A stretch of 64,000 nucleotides of DNA, taken from positions 1,860,001-1,924,000 of the forward strand of contig CP084616.1 in assembly GCA_025917655.1 (NCBI GenBank), given 5' to 3'. Source of the stretch: Chlorella sorokiniana. Its lineage: Eukaryota; Chlorophyta; Trebouxiophyceae; Chlorellales; Chlorellaceae. Both the position numbers and the translations under genes were made by a program. The notes below the pieces were generated by a model. The model had not been told where the DNA came from, did not search any database, and was given only the letters and a program-made list of their open reading frames with translations. Each line of letters starts with the position of its first letter. Position 1 is the stretch's first letter. Shown piece by piece: positions 33,355-48,986 of the stretch.

Positions 33355-36300
33355 ATGCCTGTCGGAAGCATCTCCTCCAGCCCTGACACCGTGGGGGTCG
33401 CGGGTGGGTAGACACTCCCGCAGCACCCACCTCGGCCGCCGCACGGTTGACGTCGCCGGCTGCCTGCCGCTGCAGCAGCTGCCCCTGCGTCGCCGGCCGC
33501 CAGCCCTCCTCTCCTTTCTGTCCCCTGCAGTGGTCAACTACAAAGTGCCCATCTGCGAGTCGCGGGAGGAGGTCATGGAAAACTGCAAGTGAGGCGTCCT
33601 GCGGCTGCCCCCTTCGCCTGGTGGAGCTGCCCCGCATCGCCGCCAGCCGCCAAGGGCCAGCTCGCCCTGCCCGCTGCCTACTTCCGTTCACACATGACCC
33701 ACCTTCCCTGTGCGGCCGCTGTGTCGCTGTTGGCCCCCACATTCCCGCTCCTTTCCTCCCTCCCTTGCAGGAAGATTGCGGCCACCGTGAAAGGCCTGAA
33801 GCGTGGCTACCCCGGCCTCGACCTCGTCATCTTGTGAGCGCAGATGGGGGGTGGGGGTGTGGGGGGGGGCTGCTCTGTTTTGCATCAGCACAATATCGCG
33901 TAACAGTGGGAAAGCGGGGCGATACACGCATGTAGCTACCCCCAGACCACCTGCACCCACCCACCCTCACCCTGACCCACACCCGCTCGCTTCCCCTTCC
34001 TTCCCATCCCCCCCCAAAAAAAAACAGTCCTGAGTACTCCACCCAGGGCTTCCACCCCGACTTGTGGCCCCAGCTGACCACCACCCTGGACGGGCCCGAG
34101 GTGGCCATCTTCAAGCAGGCCTGCGTCGACGCCGGTGAGCGCACACCCCACCGCGCCTGCCGCGCCCCCTCCTGCCGCCGTCGCTCTCGCTCGCTGCGCT
34201 GCATTGCTGTTCCCCCGGAACGGCCTGGTCGAAACGTTGCCCTTTTCTTTTCACTCCACAGCTCAGTCTCATAGCTGTGGGTGAGCTGTTCGGCTCGCTG
34301 CCAGCCGGGCAGGCGGCACGGCCACCGCTGGCTGTTGCGCCAGGGGTTGCCTGGGTGCTGGGAGGGCGCTTAAACGGGAACGCCTGCGCGCACCTCTTTG
34401 CCGGTGCAGCAACACAAACTTCTCTGCTTGTACCGCAGGCGTGTACGGGATCTTCAGCCTCACTGGAGAGGAGCACCCCGAGCCCGGCAAGAACCCATAC
34501 AACACCCTCATCATGATCACCGATCAGGCAAGGGCTGCCGCTCGGGCAGACCCTGCCACTTCAGCCTGCCCTGTCCTGTTGCATGTGGGGTGGCCAGCCG
34601 TCTCCTGAGGAGTGCCCGGCAGCTTCCGGCAGCTGCCATGCGCATGCAACGGTGCGGCGAGTGTGGGGGAGGCTTCGGCCGCCCAACCCCTATGCTCAGA
34701 TTTCAACCTGCAACTGCACTGTCGGTGTGCCGCTGAGCTCTGCCAGGGCTAGCTTCCAATGCACCCCACTCCGATCCACCACCCTTCCACCCCGTCTGTA
34801 CTGCTGCAGGGCGAGATCAACCATGTGTACCGCAAGATCTTCCCGTGGTGAGCGGCCAGTCTCCAGCCGGCATGCCAGGGCTGGCTGCTGCCAGCTTGCT
34901 GACCCAGCAGCCAAGGGGCTGAGCCTGCAGCGGCGGCGTTGTCGGCCGCTGCCGCCCCCATCTGGGGGACGCCTGGGAGGTTGTTGTGAGCCCGGTTGTA
35001 AGCCGGTGCCTTCTCTGGTTCATTGCGCGCTTCCTTCTGCCCGCCAGGGTGCCCAGCGAGCTGTTTCCGTGTGTGCTGAGCCCCAACTGCTGGTTGATGG
35101 AGGACCCCCCAACCTGCCTGTTGCCCCCTCCCCTCCCCCCCAACAGGGTACCAAAGGAGCCTTGGACGGCGGGCCACGAGACGAGCGTGGCTGTGGGGCC
35201 CAAGGGCCTCATCGTGGGCGGCTGCATCTGCTGTGAGCGCGCTTCGGCTACACAGAGTTTCTGCCATCGCCGCTGCCGCCTGCGCACACTTACCCTTGCC
35301 GTTCACACGAGGGCAGCGATCAGGGCAGCAGCGCCCACCACGCCCGGCCCTCCCTGCGTGGCCTTGCCGGCTTTGTCATGGTACGCACGCATGCACTCCC
35401 CAGCATAACCGCAGCCGCCCGCCCACCCCCATCCTCCCGCCCAGATGACATGAACATGCCCGAGATCGCTCGTGACCTGGCCTTCAAGGGCGCAGAGCTG
35501 ATGATCCGCATCCAGGGCTACATGTGAGCGCGCTGTGCGAGTGGGTGTGGGTGTGGGTGTGGGTGTGGGTGTGCGGGGGGGGACGCAGGAAGGGCATGCT
35601 GGCAGCCCTTTTCTGAGTGGCGAGTGGTGAGTGGCGGTGGCGACGATTTGGCTTGCTGCCCCCAATACCACGGGCTGCCGACGCACACGCCGCCTCGGCT
35701 CTGCCCAGCGAGCTGGCCCGCTTGCGGCAGCGGCCGCATGCCCTCGCCAACGTGCCGCTGGTGTACTGCTTGTGTACCGCAGGTATCCCGCCAAGGAGCA
35801 GCAGATCGAGGTGGCCAAGATCCGCGCCTGGTGAGCCCCTCCCCCCCCGCCGCTCCACCGGTGGATCCTGCCGCCTTGCAGCCGCCGTGTAGCCGCCGTG
35901 CAGCCTCGCAGCGGCGCTCCACCTGCCTGCGCAGCCGTGGCCAGACGGAGGCTCCACGGTCCTGCGCTAAGAGCACGGACTGCCCGCCCGCGACCAGCAC
36001 AGGGTGGCCTCCTACCTGTACTGCCTCACGTGTGCCGCTTGTACTGCTGCCGTGGCACTGCAGGGAGAACAACTGCTACGTGGCGGTGGCCAACATGGCG
36101 GGCCGGGATCTGGTGTACAGGTGGGGCCGCAGGCCGGTGCAGGGGGTGGGCAGGCTGCCCTCTTGTCCCCGTCCTGCGGTACAGACAACGGCCCGTGTTG
36201 CAGTACGGCTCCCTGCCCTGGTCCTTTCGGTCCCTCCCCCTTGCTTCTGCTGCTTTAGCTTTTTCAACACTAGCATGACACTCCCATGCCCATTTATAAC

Positions 36301-37544
36301 GGTTCCCGCCCTGCCGGCTGCAGCTACTTTGGCCACTCGAACATAGTGAACTTCGACGGTACCGTGCTGGCCGAGTGCGGCACCTCCCCCGACGAGGCCA
36401 CGTACGCTGAGCTGTCGCTGTCCGCCATCCGCAACGCGCGGCGCAACTGGACCGCGGAGAACCACCTGTGAGCGCAGATGCTGCTGGGTGCTGCGTTGTG
36501 CTGCATGTCCCACTTGCCTCTCGGCACGGATCAGGGAAGGGGCCCCCGGGGATGGGCTCTGGGGATTTGTGGGCGTGTTTGCATGGGGGGCTTGAGCGTG
36601 GGCCTTGAAACATTCACGTGTCAGAGCCCAGCGGCACGCCCTCTATGGGCCCTCATGCCCTCCCCATCAACATCCCCGCGCCCCCCCGCCTCCCCCGCGC
36701 CCCCCCGGGCCCGGACAGCTACAACCTGCTGCACCGCGGCTACACCGGCGAGAGCCCCGGCGGCCACGCCACCCTGCCCTTCGACTTCTACAAGCTCTGG
36801 GCGGCGGCGCCCGAGAAGGCGAGGGCGCTGTCCGAGGCGCTGACCCGGGACGCCGGTGGGGCCCCCTGCTGCGCAGCATGCATGATTGAAAAACACGACA
36901 TGAAGGGAAGAGCCGGAATGCTTGGGCCCGTAACTCATTGCCCGCCGCGGCTGGCGTGCCCATGCTGTGTTGCACTTGGGCGGGCCGTTGCCCCTGACCC
37001 CGCATGCACCCTCTTCCCCCCCCGCCACAGACTCGCCCGCCGACGCCACGTGCCCGGATGCTCCCGTCATGCCGGCCTCCCGACTGATCCAGGTGAGCTG
37101 CGCGCTGCAGGGCAGCACGGCACAGCTCAGCACAGCAGCTGGGTTGCAGGGCAGGAGTCACAGGTAGCCGGCAGGCAGCCCCTCAGCGGGGGGCCCCATG
37201 AGGCTGTGCTGGTGGAAAAGCATGGGAAACACCGCGCAGGTGGATCCTGAGGCACCCTGCTGCTCAGCCTGCTCCACGAAAGGCAGGGCAGCACGGCACA
37301 GCAAGACCCGCTGGCCTGCCCAGAGGGACATGTCTATGTACAGCGTCAGCCGGTGGGAGGCAGGCAGGCACGCAGCGGCATGGGCGAGCCGCTGTCAGAC
37401 CAGCTCTCAAGGGCCTGGCCCCGACCTCCCCTCCCGCAGTCCACTCTTGGCAAGGCCGCCAACGGCGCTGCCAATGGCCACGCCAACGGAGTGAACGGCC
37501 ACGCCAACGGCTATGCCAACGGTCACGCCAATGGCGTGCACTGA
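33355..37544 (+). CDS. Aliphatic amidase (nitrilase superfamily, AmiE-like)
   Basis: This hydrolyses short amides (acetamide type) to the acid plus ammonium, probably in the cytosol. It has 14 exons: 33355-33403, 33531-33588, 33771-33833, 34028-34134, 34439-34527, 34810-34847, 35147-35232, 35445-35523, 35783-35830, 36064-36120, 36324-36467, 36719-36855, 37031-37092, 37440-37544, summing to 373 residues with no frame break. The start [16 protein letters not shown] aligns with bacterial AmiE. The catalytic triad is visible: Glu in FPEYSTQG, Lys in YRKIFPW, Cys in GGCICYDMNMPE. Family segments [22 protein letters not shown] and [12 protein letters not shown] follow, and the amidase-specific LHRGYTGE end is present. 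The last exon adds an Asn-Gly-His-Ala repeat tail not found in AmiE. The intron after exon 5 has a GC donor. Formamidase is the main alternative; bacterial origin is an inference. Confidence 0.93.
35541..35580. repeat. GTGGGT hexamer repeat in amidase intron
   Basis: About five tandem GTGGGT units lie just after the exon ending IQGYM. Confidence 0.9.
37440..37544 (+). repeat. Asn-Gly-His-Ala repeat tail of the amidase
   Basis: The final exon codes for repeated ANG, NGHA and NGVN units (AAC-GGC-CAC-GCC and variants) up to the stop. Codons vary between units, so the repeat is kept at protein level rather than being a fresh DNA expansion. Confidence 0.9.
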
Positions 37545-38532
37545 GGAGGTCGGTGGTACCGAGCTTGGTAGTGTTACAGCTTAACGCTGTGAAATATTCA
37601 CCTTTGCCCCCATTCCCCAGCTACCGGGCCAACGCCACTGGGAGGCCAGGCCCCTGCCACCTTCTTTTCGTCTGTCTGCATGTCAGCATCCCCTTTTCTT
37701 AGCGCGCCACACTTGTTAGCCCTACCCATGTGCATCAGCCCTCCTGGCCCGGGCCCCCTTCCCTTTCATTCCGCCACCGTGGATCGACCCTGGCGCCACA
37801 CTGGCATCCTGCCATTCGTTTCCGTAAACTTCGTTCCAGCAAACTTCAGCGAGCCTTTGCACTTAAAACCAGTACCGTATCACTGCTTCTACAGCGTCCC
37901 CTGCTGCAGCACCCGTCGCGTGGCGCTCCGGCCCCCGGCAGTACTGCTGGCTTGTGGGCCTCCCCTTTCACCCATCCCCTCTTTACAGCTGTTCTAATCT
38001 CTGATGTATACCATGTAGCATCGTATCCGTGTAAGTTTGCGCTGTGTGATTTGCCTGAATGTGTCACAAAGGAGGTAGCGATCCATACTCGCTGGCAGTG
38101 CCCAAGTGAAGCCGCCTGCGCCGCCGCTAGGTCTGCACTACACTGGACCGGTACATTGGCGGCATTTAAAGGCTGCGGAAAGGGTCATCGCAGAGTGCGT
38201 TGCTCAGCTGGCTCCTGAGTAATCAGCGGCAGGCGCTGCTCACGCTTCCAGGTGAGGGCCAGCAAGTGGCCGCTCGTGTCGAGCGACTTGCCCGTCGTCA
38301 GCCCAGGAAACGATGTTGCATTCTGTGGTTATTACGACTGTCCTGAGGAGTTGACGTTTCAAGAAGGTCGTGGCATCTCCCAGCATGGTTCTTTGGGTTA
38401 CACAGCCCTGCGCCGGCGGCCCCTGTGCCGGAGTGACGTGTGCGACATTTATCGTCAGTTTGCAGGGACCGCGACAGCAAGGGCACCACCGCCCGGCGGC
38501 AGCCCGTGGCCGCCCTGACGCTGCAGGCTGCA
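37545..38532. other. Intergenic: amidase 3' UTR and next promoter
   Basis: No exon was recognised. A TGTAA signal is at 38030-38034. Confidence 0.6.
38030..38034 (+). promoter_or_regulatory. Candidate poly(A) signal TGTAA for the amidase
   Basis: This lies about 490 nt past the amidase stop and is the only TGTAA in the gap. Confidence 0.5.
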
Positions 38533-40259
38533 ATGGTGGCGCGGCTGGCACTGCTGCTAGTCCTGGCAGCCAGCTTGGTGGCATCAGTAGCAGCTGCTTC
38601 TTACAGTGCCAGTGGTGAGCTGGGCGGCTGGCCAGAGCTCTTGCGGGGCTTCCAGCCGAGCAGCTGCCGAATGTCTCTGGCCTAAGGGCGGCCTTCCAGT
38701 TGGCGGGCACACGAGGGGCTGCAGTTCTTGTTTGAGGCGCCGCCGAACCTCAGTTGCAGCATTGAAATTTAGGAAAAGTGCTGGGAGTGTGTGCGTGCCT
38801 GCTTGCTTCCCTAATCTTTGTGCGCTGCCTGAGGCAACGCCTGCCGCTGTTGTTGTTGCCCCTCAGTGCTGGGGCGCCCCTACGCCGACCCCGAGTGATC
38901 GGCTTCAATGGGAAGAAGTCCACTTATGAGACCTTTGGGCTTGCAGGCACCATGCCGGTGAGGAGCGCAGCAAAGCATGGCCCGTCGAGCCTGTCGCTTC
39001 TTGGCCTCGGCCGAGGGGCGAAGGCCGCGGCGGGCTGTAGCCACGCTTTGCCTGGATGCTTGTTTGCTTTCCTCCCGAAGAAGGGAATACCTTGGGTTCA
39101 GATCGCCTGAATTGAACCGCTGCAGATGCTGTCTCGAGTGAACAAGTGGTGGCTCACAGGGCAGTTGACAACGGATGCTACCAAGGTGCATGGGAGGGGG
39201 CAGCAGCTCACCGGTGCCCCTGAGAGCGTGCTGCATTACCGCCCCGCCAGTGCTGCCGGCATTCTGCCTGCTGCCGCCACTGGCGTGCCTGCTGGCAAGG
39301 CCCGTCCCTCTGCTGCGCACGCTTCGCGGCAGGCTCTGCTGCACATTTGTGGTTGCACTTGCCTTTCCTGCTTGGTCAGCGCCGCTCCAAGCGCCGCCTA
39401 GCTGCACCGCCGCCATGCGCTGCAGACATCCGCCTTTGCTCGCTCGGTGGAGTTCCAGACGGCCACCATTTTCGGGAACGACATCATACGAGTGACGGCC
39501 TCAAAGCAGAACTTCATCGGTGGGTTTTGCCAGAGCAATCTCAGGCATCCGTTGCATGACTCTCCTCCTCGGATGTCGGCTGCTGCGTTGGTGGTGCACG
39601 CCGCCATGCCCTTCAACGGCATGGCACGGCTTCAACAATCAAGTCTGTGAGACCAGTCATGCGTGGCAGCGCGAGCACCGCGCGCTCGCGGTTGTCATGC
39701 AGCTGGCCTGGGACTCCCTTACCCCCACGCCCCACCCACCCATGCCCGCACCCACACCCCCAGTGACCCTCAACGGCAAGACCTTCACACCTTCCAAGCG
39801 CCGCATCATCGGCGGCACCCTCACCTACCTCCAACCCGCGGTGAGCGCGTTGGCTTGCGGCCAGCTGCCCGTTGATTTGCCAGTGGGCGCTGACTGGCGG
39901 CGCTCATGCAAGGAACAGCCCCTTCACTACCCGGCCCACCGCCTCCCAGCGCTGCACCAACCCGCCCCGCCTTTTCGCTTTCTGTTGCACTTCCGCCGGC
40001 TCTTTTAACCCCTGAGGTTTCATTCCTGCTGGTCTTCTTGCCCGCCGCCCCCACCCCACCCCACCCCCACTCTCCCTTGCAGCTGGGCCAAAGCCGGGTG
40101 GTGCAGGTGGCGCGATCGGGGGTGGACGTGCGGGTGGTGCAGCAGTACGATGCGGCCGCAGTGAAGTACCGTCCCTGGCTGGACGTGCACATCACGCTGA
40201 CCAATCCCGCGCCCCGTTCGGGGTACCGCGGCGTCCTTGCCCGCACCCTGCCACCCTGA
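38533..40259 (+). CDS. Secreted root-cap-like / vWD-like protein
   Basis: Exons are 38533-38614, 38867-38957, 39126-39185, 39426-39519, 39764-39840 and 40083-40259. The start MVARLALLLVLAASLVASVA is a clear signal peptide with an AA-A-type cleavage region. The mature part has I-G-F-N-G-K-K, KWWLTGQLTTDA, TLNGKTFTP, IIGGTLTYLQPA and the ending GYRGVLARTLPP. These resemble the plant root-cap/late-embryogenesis family, where a GVLG(K/R)TYRP-like motif closes the domain; I assign it by such motifs only. One break is present: the C run at 38889-38892 must be one base longer to pass from YADP into RVIGFNGKK, otherwise a TGA follows. Its function outside the cell is unknown. The next gene starts about 350 nt downstream on the same strand. 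Confidence 0.65.
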
Positions 40260-40613
40260 TCAGCCTCATGAAGCAGCGGTATGACCACGTGCTGTGCCCA
40301 CACGCTCGCTCTGTTGTGACGGTTACATTTCAGCTTCATTACATGTTTTTCAAAGCCCTACCATAGGATGTTCCACATGCATGACAACTGCCCGAAAGGG
40401 GGGGCGGAGGCGGGACAGGGAATGAATGGCGTGAGCTTTCGTGGCCCAACCTATCAATACAATAAAGTTCTAATCTGAATTTCGTGCCTAAGACAAAACA
40501 GCCCTGTCATTTACACACCTCTCAACCACTGGAGAGACTGCAGTGCTGCTGTACTGCTGGCGTCCTGCTTCTTTCCCCAGCAGACGTGCCCTGGCCTTCC
40601 ATTGCGTGTAAAT
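40260..40613. other. Short spacer before the SDR gene
   Basis: This contains an AATAAA at 40461-40466 and a TGTAA at 40607-40611 placed 2 nt before the next ATG. No exon is present. Confidence 0.5.
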
Positions 40614-42685
40614 ATGGCTGCACTACAGGGTAAGGTGGCCATCGTGACTGGCGCCAGCCGTGGAGCAGGCAAGTCCAACTCCCGACCCGCGAAGCCACAG
40701 AGCTGACGTTGTTGCATCCGGCAATCATTAATTATTCTGCATTACAGAGCGCTTTTCGCCGCAGTCGAGGCTCTGCATCGCCTGCGCCCGCCCCTGGCTT
40801 CCCGCACCTTCAGGCGCGGGCGTGGCCCGCGCGCTAGGCAGCGCGGGTGCCACAGTCTACGTCACCGGCCGCACGCGGCGTGGCGGCGCACGGCCGGCTG
40901 ATGGTGCAGCAGGGACGGTGGACGACACCGCGGAGGAGGTGACGCGCGGGGCGGGTGCGGGGTGGCTGTGGCATGTGACCACACGGACGACCGCCAGGTG
41001 AGGCGGCTGCTGGGTGCTGGGCTGGGCCTGTGTCTGGTATACCCTGCAGTCACGAATTCGACAGCAATAATTGTTGGCTGGGCTGCTGCCCATCTCGGTG
41101 CAACACCGCGCCCGAGCCCGGTTCAGCTTCCTCTCCTCAGGTGGCGGCGCTCTTTGAGCGGGTGCAAGAGGAGCAGGGGCGGCTGGACCTGCTGGTCAAC
41201 GCCGCTTGGGGGCAACGAGGTGCGGACAAGCGCCTGCCTCGCCCCGCTGCCACCCGCGCACAGTGTTGGCAGGTTGCAGCGCCCGGTGCTTGCCGCGGCA
41301 GGACGTGCCCCGGATGCGCCTGCCTAGAAGCTGCAGTGTTCACATCGGCAGCGGCGCTGCGCGTCACAACGAGGCATCAAGCACATCAGCATTGCAGGTG
41401 CCGGCTGACCACACCTTTCTCTTCTCGTTGCACCGCGCCGCTTCTTGCCAGGTGCCTGGCATGCTTTCCAACTGGGCCGCGCCGTGCTGGGAGGCCGACG
41501 CCGCCGTCTACTGGGAGCGCATGTTTGGTGCGGGGTGCGCCCTGCGCTCATGGGTGAGCCTGGGAGGCGCCCGCTGCGACGCGGCCCTGGTCAGGACAGT
41601 TGCGGTTGTGGGGAGGCAGGTGCAGGCAGCAGGCGCTGCAAGCCGCGTGTGCAGGCTGGCGAGCAGGCGCCGTGGCTGCTCCTTCCCCGCAGCCTCCATG
41701 CACGCTGCGCGCGTCATGACGAAGCAGCGCGGCGGCCTCATTGTCAACGTGTCATTCGTGCCCGCCGCTGACGGCGGCGGACCCGCCGACCAGTATCTCG
41801 GCAACCTGTTTTACGACCTCTCAAAGGCGGCCCTGAACAGGCGAGCAGCAGCAGCTGCCCCTGCAGGCTGCCCCGACGCGTGCTCAAGCTGCCATTGCAG
41901 GTGGTCTGCTGCGCTGTGCTTCACACCAGGACCATGCCGTTCGTCCTTCATACCAGGATTGTTTGTGCCTGCCTGCCACCTGCCACTCCCCTGCCGCCGC
42001 AGGCTGGCTTTCGGCCTCGCCACCGATCTTCGGCCGCACGGTGTGGCAGCGGTGGCGCTGTCACCGGGTCACCTGCGTACCGAGCGCGTGCTGCAGGTGA
42101 GGCCTTTGCTGCTTGGTTGTTCTGCACTTGCCAAGAAGCTGCTGTGCTGGCGCTGCTCGGCGAAACGTCTGCAGCGCCGCCAACACCAGTCGCTTACTTC
42201 TGCGTGCTCTCCAGCTCAGACTGCGATCCTAACCCCCACACCCACACCCACGCACCTTCTTTCAGACCTACGGAGCCACTGAGGCAGGCTGGCAGGAGGT
42301 GCCAGAGCTGGCTGACAGCGAAACGCCCGAGTACTTGGGCCGCGCGGTGGCGGCACTGGCCGCCGACGGCGACGTGCTGCGCTACACCGGGCAGGTGAGA
42401 CTGGCCAGGAGAGCGCTGCGTGTACTTACTTCCTTTGCTGCCTCGAAGTTATGTGACGGCGGCGTGCTATCCAGAGTGCCGAACGCGGCGACTGTGCTTC
42501 CCTGTCGTGCAGCGTGGGGCTGCTGGTGCGGCGCATCCTCAGCACTGTGCACCAGATTGTAAGCGCCTCTCCTGCGGGTGTCCCACGCTGTACTGCAGGC
42601 CCTCCTGGTTGCTGAGCTGGCAAGGCGGTACGGTTTCACGGACGTGGACGGGCGGCAGCCGCCGCCGTTCAAGGTGCCCGGCTGA
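40614..42685 (+). CDS. Short-chain dehydrogenase/reductase, DHRS1-like
   Basis: This is an NAD(P)-dependent oxidoreductase of unknown substrate. Exons are 40614-40668, 40814-40997, 41141-41219, 41452-41553, 41693-41840, 42003-42096, 42266-42394 and 42599-42685. The N-terminus MAALQGKVAIVTGASRGAG carries the nucleotide-binding TGxxxGxG loop. LDLLVN precedes the N-A-A motif, and the catalytic Tyr-x3-Lys is in F-Y-D-L-S-K. LSPGHLRTE and RRYGFTDVDGRQ match the DHRS1 branch. Introns after exons 1 and 5 have GC donors (GCAAGT at 40669; GCGAGC at 41841), giving a very unusual density. Three frame breaks at G runs (40959-40962 one short, 41208-41212 one long, 41532-41535 one short) must be allowed for. 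No targeting signal is obvious. Confidence 0.85.
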
Positions 42686-48200
<5,515 letters not shown>

Positions 48201-48986
48201 TGGCGTTCAGCTGCATGCAGCGGGGGCAGCCTTGCCTGTGGTGAAGCTGCGGGGCAGCTGTGGAGCGCCTGATCCCTGGCACTCTGGCAGCTTGCATCCG
48301 TGCGCTGCTTCGCGGCCCGGTCATTGTGCCGCCCAAGGTTTTCCTCCCTTGCCCAAGTTTTTCACTGATCCCCACGACAGTTTTATTAATCCAGATTCCT
48401 CGACTGGGTGTTTCCCTTGCCCCGGGATCCGCAGCAGTGGTGCACTGTTCGGTGGCTCGTTGCCCGGGGTCTGCTTGGCTCAGTTCCTTTCTCTCTGCTG
48501 CTAGCCTGGGCAGGTGCTTGTTTACTTCAAACCATCGCTCACCCCGCGTCCACCACACAAGCCAGAAACTCGCATGTTCATCCCCCCTGTTCATAGCCCC
48601 CTCCCTGCGTCCCCTTGCTGCGTCTGCCTCTGCTGAGTGCATCTGCCTCTGCGCAAGCTCCGCGAGCGGCGGCGCCGCTGGCGGCCCACACCCGCATCCG
48701 TGACGTTGCAGCCCGGGCCTTTTGAGCTCGTCCCGCTTTTGATAGCTTGTAACATATGCTGGGTAGGAATGGAACAACTACCCGGGGGCATGGGGGAACC
48801 AAGCAAACTGCTGCAAGCGGCTGATGGCTGCCGGCGGCTGCTCTGCCTGCTGTGATGGAAGCGGCAGGGCAAGGAGGGGCCTTCTCGTCGTCGCCCGTAG
48901 CATTGATTGGGTGCCATCCAGTGTCTGTTGCTCTGATGCAGTCCCTGCTGCAGCTGCTTCCAGGCAAAACCCCTCTGGAGGCCGCG
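48201..48986. other. Intergenic: SQD1 3' UTR and hydrolase promoter
   Basis: No exon was recognised. TGTAA is at 48748-48752. The hydrolase frame is open back to an ATG at 48855, so part of the right end may be coding. Confidence 0.5.
48748..48752 (+). promoter_or_regulatory. Candidate poly(A) signal TGTAA for SQD1
   Basis: This lies about 550 nt past the SQD1 stop and is the only TGTAA in the gap. Confidence 0.5.

Noticed and set aside
40461-40466. AATAAA as an animal-type poly(A) signal for the secreted-protein gene
   Set aside because: It is a single AT-rich occurrence; green algae normally use TGTAA, and no other gene here has AATAAA in a fitting place.
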